A DNA stretch of 64,000 bases, taken from positions 1,432,456-1,496,455 of the forward strand of contig MU004198.1 in assembly GCA_010093605.1 (NCBI GenBank), given 5' to 3'. Both the position numbers and the translations under genes were made by a program. The stretch is from Lophium mytilinum (taxonomy: Eukaryota > Ascomycota > Dothideomycetes > Mytilinidiales > Mytilinidiaceae). Of this stretch, positions 53,759 to 64,000 are shown in pieces. The notes beneath the pieces were generated by a model. That model made no database searches. It was not told where the DNA came from and saw only the letters and a program-made list of their open reading frames with translations. Position 1 is the stretch's first letter; each line of letters starts with the position of its first letter.

Positions 53759-55379
53759 ATGTCTGAACCCAGCCTCAACACCGCCCGTGCTCTCGTATCA
53801 CGCGGTCCGCTCTCAAAGGGTCTGTGGAAGATGGAGGACGTGACGATTCGCGAACCGGGGGATGATGAGGTTGTGGTGCGGGTCGTGGCGAGCGGGGTCT
53901 GTAGCACGGATGTGCATTTTGGGAACGTGGAGGAGGGGGATTGGGGAGAGTGTTATCCGTGTGTTAAGGGTCATGAAGGTCAGTCTGATCATATAAGAGA
54001 CTACACGTCATTTTTGATTTATATTCTGTGGTTCACGGGAGAAAGAGAGAAAAGCATGTTTTGATCCGATTGTGCTTTCAGGGGATGGCAATCAGGCTCT
54101 CACTCTCTGTTTTCCTTCATATTTCTCTCCTCAATTCTCACACTTAATTATCTCCACTCCAACGTAGCAGAAGAATGTAATTCCTAATATAACACTCAGG
54201 CTCCGGCATCGTCGAACGCACGGGTTCGTCCGTCAGGACCTGTGCCCCAGGCGACCCCGTCCTCCTCTCTTTCTCCTCCTGCACGGCTTGCAGCTTCTGC
54301 GCCTCTGACCACCCCGTCTACTGCCCCGACTTCAACGACATTAACTTCCTCGGCCGGCCGGTCTTCTCTCCAGACTCTGCAGACTCAAATGCAGAGAAGG
54401 TGCCAAGCATCAGGGGCTCCTTCTTCGGTCAATCGTGCTTTGCATCCCGCACTGTGGTCCGTGAGACGAGCATTGTTAACGTAAAAGGGCTAGTGAGTGA
54501 GGGTGAGGTCGAGAAGCTAGAGGAATTGATGTTGCTAGCGCCGCTGGGGTGTGGAATTCAGACCGGGTGGGGGACGATTAAAAGAGTTGCTGGAGCCGGG
54601 CAGGAGGATATAGTGTGTGTGGTTGGTTTGGGCGGCGTTGGGTTGAGTGGTATCATGGTAAGTTTAATTACCTATCGAGAAGAGAGACGACGATCTACGA
54701 GAGACAAGCTAATGAAAGACAGGCCGCCAAAGCTCTCGGTTGTCGGACTATAATTGGTATCGACGTCCGTAAGTAGTCCGTTCTCTTGAAGCATCATCTG
54801 AATACTCCTTTAAGCCACACCTCAATGGCAACCTAGGAAACACTCGACACCAGATGATCTAGTACCCATCCACTTACTGACCTGAAACCACTAGTTCCAT
54901 CCCGCCTTTCCCTCGCCAAATTCCTCGGCGCAACCCACACCCTTCTCTCCCCGGCCTCTTCATCCGGTCCCACCTCCCTCATCCCCACCATTCGCGCCCT
55001 AACCTCCTCCCTCGACCCCCCGAGCGCCGGGCCCACCATCACAATGGACACGACCGGCATTCCCGCCCTGATCCGCACCGCCATCGCCTTCACCGCCCCG
55101 CGCGGCAAGATCCTGCAAGTCGGCACCGCGCCGCCGTCCGCGGTGCTCGACCTGCCCATCTTCGAGTTCATGGTCCAGGGGAAGCAGTATATCGGCGCTG
55201 TGGAGGGGGATTCGGTGGCGCGGGAGAGTGTGGGGGAGTTGGTGGGGGAGAGGAGGGCCGGCCGGCTGCCGTTGGAGAAGATGGTAGAGGGTTTTGTGGC
55301 GGGGAGGTGGGAGGAGGCGGTGGAAGGGATGAGGGGGGGACGGTTCGTAAAGCCCGTGCTTGTGTGGTGGGGCGCGTAG
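53759..55379 (+). CDS. Zinc-dependent alcohol dehydrogenase (MDR superfamily)
   Basis: Four exons (53759-53978, 54200-54657, 54723-54768, 54895-55379) join in phase to 402 residues. NAD(P)-dependent oxidation of alcohols or aldehyde reduction. Catalytic zinc ligands: Cys in SGVCSTDVH and the His-Glu of KGHEGSG, which is created by splicing. The structural zinc loop has CTACSFCASDHPVYC. Rossmann region: VCVVGLGGVGLSGIMAAKALGC, followed by TIIGIDV. Within the family it resembles aryl/benzyl alcohol dehydrogenases (SF-x-C-x-x-C, FFGQSCFASRTVV), but the substrate is not proven. The first intron is long (221 nt). A long, GC-rich C-terminal exon is normal in composition for this genome. Confidence 0.88.
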
Positions 55380-56487
55380 GGTTTGAGGGAGGTGGGGAGG
55401 GGACCACGAGGCTATAATTGGAGGGTGGTGCTTTAAAGATTGGGTTGGTAGGTGGCTTGGGGTGTTCGGATGGGGATGGGGATGGGTGGTGGAAATGGGA
55501 TGCCAAAAGGGGTGATCCAGTATCTCGGAATCCCATCATGGGCTTTCATTATATCGTGATGGCGAAGGGAGCGTTGGGGGCCTGATTCCGAGGGCAGTTG
55601 TTTTACATCATGCTAGCATACGTTTCAGCGCTGCTTACTGCTACTGATAAATTCTTAGTTTTTCGTCTGGTGCGGGGAGGGAAAATTCGGAGCGTAAGTC
55701 GATGATCAAGACAGATGAAAGAAGGTCCTGATTCCTAGTCTCAGTTTTCTGATATCGTAATCGGGAGAGTAAAACTAGGAGCCAGATTCAGATGCTCGTG
55801 AATTTGACTTCCTGGCAGTGCTTTGGTTATATGGTGCTGGGTGAAGTGATGTTGCTTATGGAAGTTCGCAGAACTCCTCTATAAGTCTTATCTCAAGTCA
55901 CCAATTTTTTGATGGCTGTGTTCGGTCAATTTCAAAGCTGATCTACACTACGCGGACTACATGCTGCGGCTACAACAGTCTACCAAACGGGGTAACATAT
56001 GGTTGATTTTGTAAGTTATTCTAGATAAAAGAGACATTTTAAAGAGGACTCAAATTAGATACGATTCCCAAAAGTGTATGCTACCGGCCTGCTGCAGCTT
56101 GAATCATCTTAAAGAGTATTCGAGAAATCAGAATTCTGTCGTTTCAGACCTCAAGGGCCCATCGTTTTGCGCAGCTCAGGCTGTGACTGGTAGGTGTACA
56201 CAGGTGGGACGTCGATTCAGGCTTGCCTGGTACGTTGATGACGAGGCCATACGAGATCACTGACCAGGATCTGATTTAGGGGCGTAAAGTCGACAGCTTT
56301 GTCCGCACCTCCGGAACCGTGCTTCGGCTAGTGAAGAGCACGAAAGGGGTGAAAGGAATAACGTTCACCTCGCTTATCTGATCACGTACGCTCGAAGCAT
56401 AAGAATGTCACTTGTCGCTTGTACTTATCTTTGATAACACTCACACTCACCACCCTCACCATCACACAACCCGTCGCAGCAACCAAC
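55380..56487. other. Intergenic between alcohol dehydrogenase and SET/TPR gene
   Basis: 1.1 kb. The first ~170 bp are G-rich; the rest is ordinary, AT-richer spacer. No RNA gene or repeat recognised. Confidence 0.4.
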
Positions 56488-57861
56488 ATGTCTCCCATCA
56501 TTGAGCAGCTGCGAGAGGTCGGGTTTGCCATACAACATCGTCCCCGTCACCCCCAGTACCGCCTCTTGCGCGCCAAAATCTGGCGAATGCTCGAATACCC
56601 CGAGATGGTCGCCAGCGATGCGTACAAGCTCATCAAACTCTGTGACACTATTACCGACTTTAGTGAGGACAAAGCGGGCTTGCGAGACACTAATGAGCTC
56701 AACACGCTCAAGAAAGAGGCCTACGAGCTGCTCATTCGCTCACTTCTTACAATGCACTGCGTCTCCGACGCTTTGGGGGTATGCAATGAAGCTACACAAC
56801 GTTATGCGGACAATTTCAAGGCCCTCTCGAAGGAAATCTACGAGGCCATGCGGGCTCAGGATCTGCCATATCCACCCATGGCTTCCTATGTTCCTCATGC
56901 GTATCCTACGATATCGTCCGAATACCTAACGCGGAGTGAGGCCGATATCGACTCCTACAACGCCCAGTTCAAAAGCCCTCCTCTTGACGGAACCTGCCGC
57001 GTAGCTCCCAGCACTATCGCCGCTGGAAAGCCAGATATCTACGGCGTCTTCGCGACTCGCCCGATCCCGAAATCAGGACTCGTCCACAAAGAGTCTACTA
57101 CCTTCCTCGTAGCCACTGGCGCCGCCCCCGCACCACCAGTTGCCTCCCCACCGCACGACGCCGCGGCCATCCCCGAGGTATTCGACCCGAACTGCTTCCA
57201 AGTCCGTGCCGATGCGCTGGTGCCCAGCGCGCTCCACGTTTTACTCTTCACGAGCTTCCTCGTCAAGTGCATCCAAGACAAATCCCCGCACCCACTCGAG
57301 CACCCGCTGATCGCTGGCCTCACCGCCTCGTACGGACCGGCCACTATCAGGAAGTTCAGCTTCCAGCAAGATATCAAAGACCCACTACACTTGCTCGAGT
57401 ACCTGGGCATCGACATCTACGGCGACCTCCGCTACGACATGGACGTGCTGCTGACGGTGTATCAGCGGATCCGTAATAACAGCTTCGAGTGGGTTGACCG
57501 AGACCGTGTGGAGGGTGTAGGACCGCTCTTCAGCTTTTTCAATCACAGCTGCGAGCCAAATGTGAGCTGGCGCGTTGAGAATTCTGGGGAGATGGCGGTC
57601 GGGCTGCCTCCGCAGCGGTCGATTATCATGCGTGCAGAGCGCGATATCGAGGAGGGAGAGGAGCTGTTCATTAGCTATATCTGTCTCGCGCCGGAGTGGG
57701 ATGGCGATGTACCGGTTGAGGAACGCAGGAAGCAGCTGATGATGTGGATGGGAGGACCGTGCCAGTGTGCGAGGTGCGTGAGAGAGAGTGAGGCGGCGAA
57801 AGGGATGAGGTCGAGGCTGACAGAGCTTGCGAGGAATCTGCTCAGTGGTGCTTGGGAGTAG
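56488..57861 (+). CDS. SET-domain protein with N-terminal TPR-like helices, 457 aa
   Basis: Uninterrupted frame; the start is the ATG at 56488 (MSPIIEQLREVGFAIQHRP), because the upstream in-frame extension has no ATG. Residues ~1-130 are helical, TPR-like (YRLLRAKIWRMLEYPEMVASDAYKL). The SET part spans ~195-430: an opening DIYGVFATRPIPKSGLVHKE, a split insert, then the catalytic GPLFSFFNHSCEPNVSWRVEN and IEEGEELFISYICL, closing with the post-SET-like CQCARC. Layout matches fungal SET/TPR proteins, putative lysine methyltransferases whose substrate is unknown. It is a different subtype from the SET gene at 14.5 kb, and it is intact. Confidence 0.86.
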   Translation: MSPIIEQLREVGFAIQHRPRHPQYRLLRAKIWRMLEYPEMVASDAYKLIKLCDTITDFSEDKAGLRDTNELNTLKKEAYELLIRSLLTMHCVSDALGVCNEATQRYADNFKALSKEIYEAMRAQDLPYPPMASYVPHAYPTISSEYLTRSEADIDSYNAQFKSPPLDGTCRVAPSTIAAGKPDIYGVFATRPIPKSGLVHKESTTFLVATGAAPAPPVASPPHDAAAIPEVFDPNCFQVRADALVPSALHVLLFTSFLVKCIQDKSPHPLEHPLIAGLTASYGPATIRKFSFQQDIKDPLHLLEYLGIDIYGDLRYDMDVLLTVYQRIRNNSFEWVDRDRVEGVGPLFSFFNHSCEPNVSWRVENSGEMAVGLPPQRSIIMRAERDIEEGEELFISYICLAPEWDGDVPVEERRKQLMMWMGGPCQCARCVRESEAAKGMRSRLTELARNLLSGAWE

Positions 57862-58781
57862 TCTGGTTGGAGGTTCAGGCTACGATGCTTGGTCAGTGGT
57901 GAGTTATACCGGTTGCGCCTCATCGGGCCTGGTTTCTGCCTGTTGGCGTTTGCCTGGCTTGGATACGATGGACAACATTAGCGCAGTTAGAAAATGATAC
58001 CCGATTGAAATTCGACTTGAAAGCTTGTGAGATGAGTCTTGCGTTTGGTCTAGGTATTGGGGTGAAAACGAGTGTACTCCGTATGTCATAGCTTCGTCTA
58101 GTCTCTATTCTCACGTGTATCTGCATGTGTATCCTTCCTCCTTCCTGATTTACTTAACCGTATGAAAGGCTATAGGCAATGCCCTGTCAAGCTTGGCCCA
58201 CTTGCATCGCCGCTTGCGCTCGATCATCTATTGACTTGAGAGGCAGCTCCGAGAGGTCGGCCTGGCTATGCTAGCCAATTAGGAGATTGGAATGGAAGGG
58301 GGGCAGGAGGACCGGGGGTGTTGTTTACTAAAAGGGGGCTTTTGCGGCTCCCGAAAAGGTCGTGCCCAACTACCAGGTCCCTAGTTGTTTTGAATACGCT
58401 TCTAGTATTCGTTTTCAACGGCAAAATGTCTCTCAATGTCGTTGCCTGTCTACACTTTACCTATGTGTAAGGATGCTGGCCTCATTGCAAAGAAATCATC
58501 GGCATATTGCGTCGTCGGTGTGCTACGCAGATGGCGAAGGAGGACTATCGCCGCACTCAATGCCTCTCACATGATTCTTCGGTTCTTCAGGTAGACAAAT
58601 CACTTTTAGGGCAAAGTTGTTTTATGCGTATTGAAGGGTATGGTTGGCTTTGTGATAATAAAAGCACATCAGCAGGCCTAAAAGTATTTACGTATACGAA
58701 CAATATAGTAATGCTTACCACCGACATCTATATCCCATGCAATGAGAATGAATCCAGAACTTCTCGAACCTAAGCGACAAT
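57862..58781. other. Convergent intergenic between SET/TPR and UbiA-family genes
   Basis: 920 bp between the stop codons, holding two 3' UTRs. AT-rich patches at about 58660-58720. Nothing else recognised. Confidence 0.4.
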
Positions 58782-59924
58782 CTAGGGAAGGCTCTTGAGC
58801 AGCGGGAGAGCATAGAGCGCCATCAGCCAGACGGCCCAGAGCGTGTATGTCTTCCGATCTTGCTTCGTGTCGCGTAGGAAGATGATTCGATAGGCTACGA
58901 TTGAGCCTGGAACGCAGATCTCGGTGTAGCCGATGAAGCCTGAATTCCAGAACCAAGCTGCGGCGAGTGAGAAGAACAATACTGGCACCGCGATGGACCA
59001 GCGTGCGATGTTCTCTCCGAAGACGATTGGGAGGGTTCGCCGATCCCTGGCGCGGTCGCCCTCGAGGTCGCGGAGATCTTGTGAGTGCATGGTGATGAGG
59101 ACTGCGGAAGATACGAGAGCGATCCACTTCATGGCAGTCGGTGTCAAGAGTTCGCTTGCGTCTGATGTGAAGTAAGATGCACGGGCGGTACCAGATGCCA
59201 ATCGAAGCGATCCCGCGTTGTAGACTCCGTTGCCCGCGGTAGCAATGAGGAAGTTCTTCCAGAAGAAGTTGTCGCCCAAGTGAAGGTCGTTGTACAGATA
59301 CATTACGACGTACATGATCGCCATCTCCTCCCACGCTCCGAGGAGGAAGTAGTTGAAGAGAAGTACGGAGGGAACTCCGATTACCATGCAAAGTCCTGTT
59401 TGGGAAGAAGTGATTCGGCCTGCGGGGATGGGTCGATGTGGCTTGTTGATCGTATCCTCGAGGACGCTATCAGGAGAGCGTTGGTTGGAGCAGTTGAAGA
59501 AGACGCAGAACAGCCAGGCCCATAGTGCAACCGTAGGAACTCGTAGGAGGAGGGTCGGGATCGAGACCGGAGCGGAAATCAGAGAGCTCCCAGAAAGCGT
59601 GCTGAGCGTACCGAAGAGCGTGCATGGGACCACGTAGGTCGGGATGTCGCTTTTCGAGAAGAGATACAACGTCTTGAGGAAGTAAAGCGCAGCTTTAGCA
59701 GTCTGTAAAACGATGTTAGGCCGATGGCTCATCGTATTTTCCAGCTCAATGTTTGTCCCAACATCCTCGGAGCTACTTACCTTTGGAGCCAAACCAATCG
59801 CCAGGGTCGATGTATCGATTGCAGTCAGCTTCAATTCCAGCTTAGTCCTGCTTTCCCCCTGGCAGAGAGTCATTGAGCCTTCTTGAAGGCGGGAAGATGT
59901 TGACGAAGCCTGTGGTTTCGACAT
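58782..59924 (-). CDS. UbiA-family integral-membrane prenyltransferase-like protein
   Basis: Exons 59924-59781 and 59702-58782 give 354 residues. Multi-helix membrane protein with both UbiA aspartate-rich sites: first site FFNCSNQRSPDSVLEDTINKP followed by HRPIPAGRIT, second site HSQDLRDLEGDRARDRRTLP. These bind prenyl diphosphate through Mg2+. Fungal relatives include aromatic prenyltransferases and the UbiA-type terpene cyclases, so a specialised-metabolism role is possible; no synthase or P450 is beside it. The N-terminal ~75 residues are soluble and disordered. The 78-nt intron (59703-59780) is GT-AG but stop-free and in frame, so retention would insert 26 residues. Start at 59924 (MSKPQASS) preferred. 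Confidence 0.82.
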   Translation of the reverse strand: MSKPQASSTSSRLQEGSMTLCQGESRTKLELKLTAIDTSTLAIGLAPKVSSSEDVGTNIELENTMSHRPNIVLQTAKAALYFLKTLYLFSKSDIPTYVVPCTLFGTLSTLSGSSLISAPVSIPTLLLRVPTVALWAWLFCVFFNCSNQRSPDSVLEDTINKPHRPIPAGRITSSQTGLCMVIGVPSVLLFNYFLLGAWEEMAIMYVVMYLYNDLHLGDNFFWKNFLIATAGNGVYNAGSLRLASGTARASYFTSDASELLTPTAMKWIALVSSAVLITMHSQDLRDLEGDRARDRRTLPIVFGENIARWSIAVPVLFFSLAAAWFWNSGFIGYTEICVPGSIVAYRIIFLRDTKQDRKTYTLWAVWLMALYALPLLKSLP

Positions 59925-62249
59925 GATAGGCGAACCTGGAATCCGCAGAAAGTTATTCAAGGCGGTATTGGTGTGTGGGTTGTGGTGTATGGTGTGGTGT
60001 ATCTGCTGCTGCGAAAATGAGAGGCGCGAGACGAAAGTGTGAACGTCCCAATCTTGTGTCAACAAAGCAAAGGGGAAGGTTAAGTGAGAAGTCCAGAGCA
60101 GCCTTCTCGACAAAATATATATACCGCGGCTCGGCATCATTGGAGATCCCTCCGGTGTCTTACAATTTACCCTGTGAAGGAGGATACAAGGTATTGTGCT
60201 ATCAGGGGTACATTGTATGCGTGGGCAGTGCACCTAGGCATTCCAAATCTGAGAGACACCATTCACAGCCACTCTCTTGAATGCTGATCGGTGAATACAT
60301 CTTGCTAGGAAGTTGAGAGACCGAAGTTGAATGTACCGTATTTGAAACAAGTTGTAGGTACGGAATATACCCCGGTACCACAGTACGCAAGTCATGAGCA
60401 GCGTGAGCGGATATCTTTCCCTCGATGTCTGAAGGAGTTAGGAAAATTAGCTTTCAGATTCAACGTCGGTTTTAGGTAACAATGTATTGAGTCAAGATCG
60501 AGTGGCGAGAAGGAATTAGTTGCAAGGGATACCCTAGATCTCGTAAGCGTATATGATAGCGAAAAGGGCCCACCACCATCCTGGCAAACCATTATGTATC
60601 CAACCTGAGAAGCTCAAAAGAGTATTTAGACTAGGGAAATGATGTTGTAAGAGCCGAACGGGTAAGAGTATAGGTGAAAGCCGTTGTGGCGGAGCGTTTT
60701 GGGTCTGCTTGCCTTGGAGGTGGAGAATAAGGCCACCTGCACCGCCCTTTGAATCCCAGAGTCATTTTTGGGCTAACCGTTGGTAGTAGAACGCGTACAT
60801 CCTAAGTGAGAAAGCTTGTCCTCAGGTATTTGTCTAACCTATGACCTCGGTGAAGAATATACGCCTACTTGCTCTGCATTTCGGTGTTGAGGCCATTTTC
60901 AGCACATAATGAGCTGTCGTGAATAAGCGGGCATATACCTACTCGAGAACAGATCGTAATGGGACGTTACTATCAACTATCTTCCGATCTTCGCTTCGGT
61001 GGGACTTCCAAATGAAAGATACAGTGACAGGCCACAAGTCTGGGCACAATGGTACGCCACTGCTTGGGGTACCCCCACAGTGGTTCGAATGCTCGAGGGC
61101 ATAGTCAAGCTTCAAGCAGCGCAGATCAGACTGCCTCTTGATTGATTGCCTGCTTAGCAGTCAGGCTACCCCAAACAGTGGGGTCGAGTGGGCAGGTTGA
61201 AGCCGAATCCGTGTGCCCAGACCTGTGGCCTATAACTGTAAGCTAGCAGCGCGTGGCGCACGACACGAAAATAGAAAGTGGAAGTTGCGACAGAGAACTT
61301 AGCAACGAAGGAACTAAATAGATGAGAGATGGGATATCAAAAGAACAACCAAAAATACTGCTGAGAGTATGACCGACCTCAAGCAAAGAATTGATCTTGA
61401 GGGAATTAGAACGAAAACATGAACTTGTTCGAGAGCAAGAGGCAAGACGAGAGGAAAGCTTGCGGGAGAGATTAAACCTGTGGCGCAAAGCAAGACCCCA
61501 GCGAATCGGGAGTATGTACAAGCTAGAAAATATGTCCTCGCTCGCGAAGCATTAGTAGGCAGAGAACGCTGCCTCCTAAGAGGCGGAAGGCTCAGCTATG
61601 CCCGAAGAGCCTCAAGGACTTGAAGATCTTAGAGCTTACCCCTCGTGAGATGGGGCGATGGCAGTGTCTAGCGCGATAGCAGTGGCTGGCGCGGTCATGG
61701 GCGCCTGTTCCAATGAACGTGACTGTGTCCCCTCAGCCTCCGTTTGGATGAGATGATGTGTGAAAAGGGGGCGGAAAGGAATTTTGAGAAAGAATAGATA
61801 ATGCCATCAGCTCAGCCTCTGCTAACCACCTCAACTAAAAATATGAATGATGTTGATCTTGAAAACGAGGCCCGTCGATGTTGGTGCGAAAGGGAGAGGT
61901 GTTGGTGAAAGGAGATACCACGGGCCGCGGCGACCATATCCCTGCCAAACCAGAGCCGGGGGTCAACACTTAGCGTCATTGGACATCGAAGCTCTCCAAC
62001 CTCCGCCTACAACCTGAGGTCCCCCACGACACACTCACCACTGCGCCGCGCCAACCCACGACCCTAACAGCTCTCTACACCATCTACCGAGACAGCAGTA
62101 CGTCAGTCTATCCCACATCTGGAAAGGTTTCTGCTACCTGCTATATTTGCTGAAGCCTCCTTAGCGCAGCTCACGCGGACAACACCTCTTGAACGTCATT
62201 GATCGCAGCAACCGTTCCTTCGTTTTTGGCCAACCCAAACTCCGCCATC
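59925..62249. other. Intergenic between UbiA-family gene and YPT7
   Basis: 2.3 kb. Contains the UbiA-gene promoter, the TIR element at 61030-61230, and a stretch at 61380-61553 whose plus strand reads as a short Arg/Glu-rich coiled-coil-like frame ending MYKLENMSSLAKH, of unknown status. The last ~300 bp are the YPT7 promoter/leader. Confidence 0.45.
61030..61230 (-). mobile_element. TIR element family, best-preserved copy (201 bp)
   Basis: Outer terminal inverted repeats: GGCCACAAGTCTGGGCACA at 61030-61048 and the reverse complement of GGCCACAGGTCTGGGCACA at 61212-61230, 18 of 19 positions identical. A second, inner inverted pair (CCACTGCTTGGGGTA at 61057 and TACCCCAAACAGTGG ending 61181) bounds a 125-bp core shared with copies at 27960, 28806 and 45602. 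No coding capacity. Flanks do not show an obvious target-site duplication. Confidence 0.75.
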
Positions 62250-63221
62250 ATGTCGTCGAAGAAAAAGGTTCTCCTCAAGGTATGCATCGCACATTCGACA
62301 CTGGAGTTTGACGACGTCTAACGCTGCCTTTGCAGGTCATCATCCTTGGCGATAGCGGGGTGGGAAAGACCAGCTTGATGAACCAATATGTACGCCGCGC
62401 CCTTACGAACATGTCGACTCCATAATCCCCCTCCCGAGGACCGTCCGATGTGTATCCCAAGCTTACATGGGTCCGCACAGGTCAACAAGAAGTTCAGCGC
62501 CAGCTACAAGGCTACGATAGGCGCCGATTTCCTTACGAAGGAGGTTGTGATGGACGACGACCGTGTGGTGACATTACAGGTGCGCGACGAAATATCATCT
62601 GGGTTGACGGATGCTAAGATACATTAGCTTTGGGACACCGCCGGCCAGGAGCGATTCCAGTCGCTGGGTGTTGCCTTCTACCGCGGTGCCGACTGCTGCG
62701 TCCTGGTCTACGACGTCAACAACTCCAAGAGTTTCGAAACTCTAGAAAGCTGGAGGGACGAGTTCTTAGTACAGGCGAGCCCAATGGATCCCGAGAGCTT
62801 TCCCTTCGTATGTTGGCCATGAACACTGTAGCAAAAGAAACGACTTTCTCACACGTATCAGGTTGTGATCGGGAACAAGGTTGATGTCGAGGAGAGCAGA
62901 CGCATGGTATGAGAAGCCTCGCACGAAATACTGTTCACATATCTGATTGCAGCGATAGATATCCTCGAAGCGGGCCATGACGTTCTGCCAGTCCAAAGGC
63001 GGTCTCTCGTATTTCGAGACCAGCGCGAAGGAGGCTGTGAACGTAGAGGAAGCATTCTCAGGTAGGATTAACACACCGCTGACTATAGTGAGCCTTACTA
63101 AGACACCGCAGCGATCGCTAAACAGGCTTTGGCCCAAGAAGAAGCGGGAGACTTCAACTCCGACTTCCCGGAGACTATCCCAATCGATCTGAAGAACGAC
63201 CGCGACGGTTGCGCGTGCTAG
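62250..63221 (+). CDS. YPT7: Rab7-type vacuolar GTPase Ypt7
   Basis: Small GTPase that drives late endosome/vacuole fusion with the HOPS complex. Seven exons (62250-62279, 62336-62389, 62481-62579, 62628-62807, 62862-62906, 62959-63061, 63112-63221) join in phase to 206 residues. All G motifs are present: G1 [14 protein letters not shown], switch [15 protein letters not shown]3 [13 protein letters not shown]4 GNKVDVEE, G5 ETSAKEA. The C-terminus CAC is the Rab7 double-geranylgeranylation signal. The 30-nt first exon encodes [10 protein letters not shown]. The short exons are only seen after splicing. Identification is secure. Confidence 0.96.
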
Positions 63222-63737
63222 ATGACGTGGATGCAGCGTTAGGCTTAGGTTTTGTACCGGTTCATGGGTCTTGTTTTCCACCATACCATAGGAGTTTGTG
63301 GCTTGCGACTGTTCTTGAATGCTTACAGGCGTCGTTGGCTTTGACAGTGCAAGATCAGTATATTTTCGTCCTCCTTCAGTCGCATGTTGCAGTAGCGATG
63401 TAGATAAGCGTCTAGATACAAACAGACAATAATGCTGTATGACAGCCCTTTGTTTAGAAATGTCGTGCATTGTGTGGCTCGTTATAAATGTTCCCCTGAG
63501 GCTGACGTAGTGGGGCTGAATGGCGCTGCTTGAGCCGCAACGTTGAAACACCTGCAGGTGGCCTATTATCCCCGTATCACAATGTCAACCGTCGCCGGTC
63601 ACGCACGCCTCGCACTCCAGCCTAGCTCACCCCTCGCCGAACTGGTCACCTGCATCGCAATGCGCATGCAGCCAGTACACTCCACCCGCGCGCCCATCAG
63701 CGATAGAATACTCTACTAGCCACGCGACTCCTCGAAT
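63222..63737. promoter_or_regulatory. YPT7 3' region and promoter of the transporter gene
   Basis: 516 bp between tandem plus-strand genes. No motif or RNA gene recognised. Confidence 0.4.
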
Positions 63738-64000
63738 ATGTCTCCCGGGCAATCCCCTATTGCTATTGACACTTCTCCAATGCTTCCGCGCGTAGCCAGC
63801 ATCGACTCCGTATCTTCCGCGGATCTGGACTCCCCAGTGTCGCCCGCGAGCATTGTGAGCGAATGGTCTGAGGGAAAGCAGCCACAGCCTGGACGATGGC
63901 GGCACACGGTCGGCATCATCCTCTTGCTGGCAACCGTCTTCCTCTGGACAGCGTCAAACTTTCTAGCGAGTGTGAGTAAATCAGCGCTCTGTACCGAGAC
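63738..64000 (+). CDS. SLC35F-type (DMT superfamily) membrane transporter, first exon only
   Basis: The window ends within this gene. Exon 1 (63738-63971, 78 codons) starts MSPGQSPIAIDTSPMLPRV, a Ser/Pro-rich cytosolic N-terminus, and ends with GIILLLATVFLWTASNFLAS, the first transmembrane helix with the LWTASNFL pattern of the SLC35F5 / yeast YML018C-like vacuolar or Golgi membrane proteins. A GTGAGT donor follows at 63972 and the intron runs off the edge. Substrate is unknown. Confidence 0.72.
   Translation, partial: MSPGQSPIAIDTSPMLPRVASIDSVSSADLDSPVSPASIVSEWSEGKQPQPGRWRHTVGIILLLATVFLWTASNFLASVSKSALCTE

Noticed and set aside
61078-61092. GGTTCGAATGC, resembling a tRNA/Pol III B box
   Set aside because: Lies within the TIR element; no matching A box at the right distance and no cloverleaf can be drawn.

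Overview
The window looks like nuclear DNA of a filamentous ascomycete (Pezizomycotina; Dothideomycetes is my best guess, not proven). Most genes are split by short GT-AG introns of about 45-170 nt with CTAAC/CTGAC-like branch points. The encoded set (SmD3, Nhp2, Gep4, Pus4, Vac8, Ypt7, Cdc25, an Art1/LDB19 arrestin, a DUF4965-type glutaminase, SET/TPR proteins, a UbiA-family enzyme) is typical of that group. Genes are spaced 0.05-3.7 kb apart on both strands, with no operons. Exon coordinates are hand-derived, and nearly all were checked for reading phase across each junction.

Layout. 1-9.6 kb: an adaptin-binding p34/Irc6-like protein (cut by the left edge), SmD3, the mitochondrial PGP phosphatase Gep4, an NCS1 purine/pyrimidine-type permease, a fungal sulfotransferase-like P-loop protein, an unrecognised membrane-anchored protein and the tRNA pseudouridine synthase Pus4. 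10.2-10.6 kb: an intergenic inverted-repeat element. 10.7-20.7 kb: an RFD-like/C2H2 nuclear protein, an alpha/beta hydrolase and a SET protein (both with a broken reading frame as given), Nhp2, and an Adr1-like two-finger transcription factor. A 3.1-kb gene-free divergent region separates that factor from the Ras exchange factor Cdc25 (23.8-27.6 kb).

27.9-31.4 kb is a repeat-rich island around a GH16 glycosidase gene. 31.5-39 kb holds a 2EXR/F-box-like protein, a small secreted protein and an Art1-like arrestin. 39-42.6 kb is gene-free with degenerate tandem repeats. 42.7-64 kb holds a secreted glutaminase, a protein kinase, Vac8, a zinc alcohol dehydrogenase, a SET/TPR protein, a UbiA-family integral membrane enzyme, Ypt7, and the first exon of an SLC35F-type transporter (cut by the right edge).

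Several genes belong to connected pathways: Vac8 and Ypt7 both act at the vacuole, the arrestin and p34/Irc6 act in membrane protein traffic, and SmD3, Nhp2 and Pus4 act in RNA processing and modification. They are not arranged as a functional cluster.

The least explained content is the non-coding repeat system. Short elements with shared terminal signatures (cores near GCCACYGYYTGRGGT and CCGTCTGAAG) occur as isolated inverted-repeat elements of about 90, 125/201 and 420 bp, and as tandem arrays with periods of about 105-107 and 190-205 bp, in intergenic DNA at 10, 28-31, 35, 42, 45 and 61 kb.
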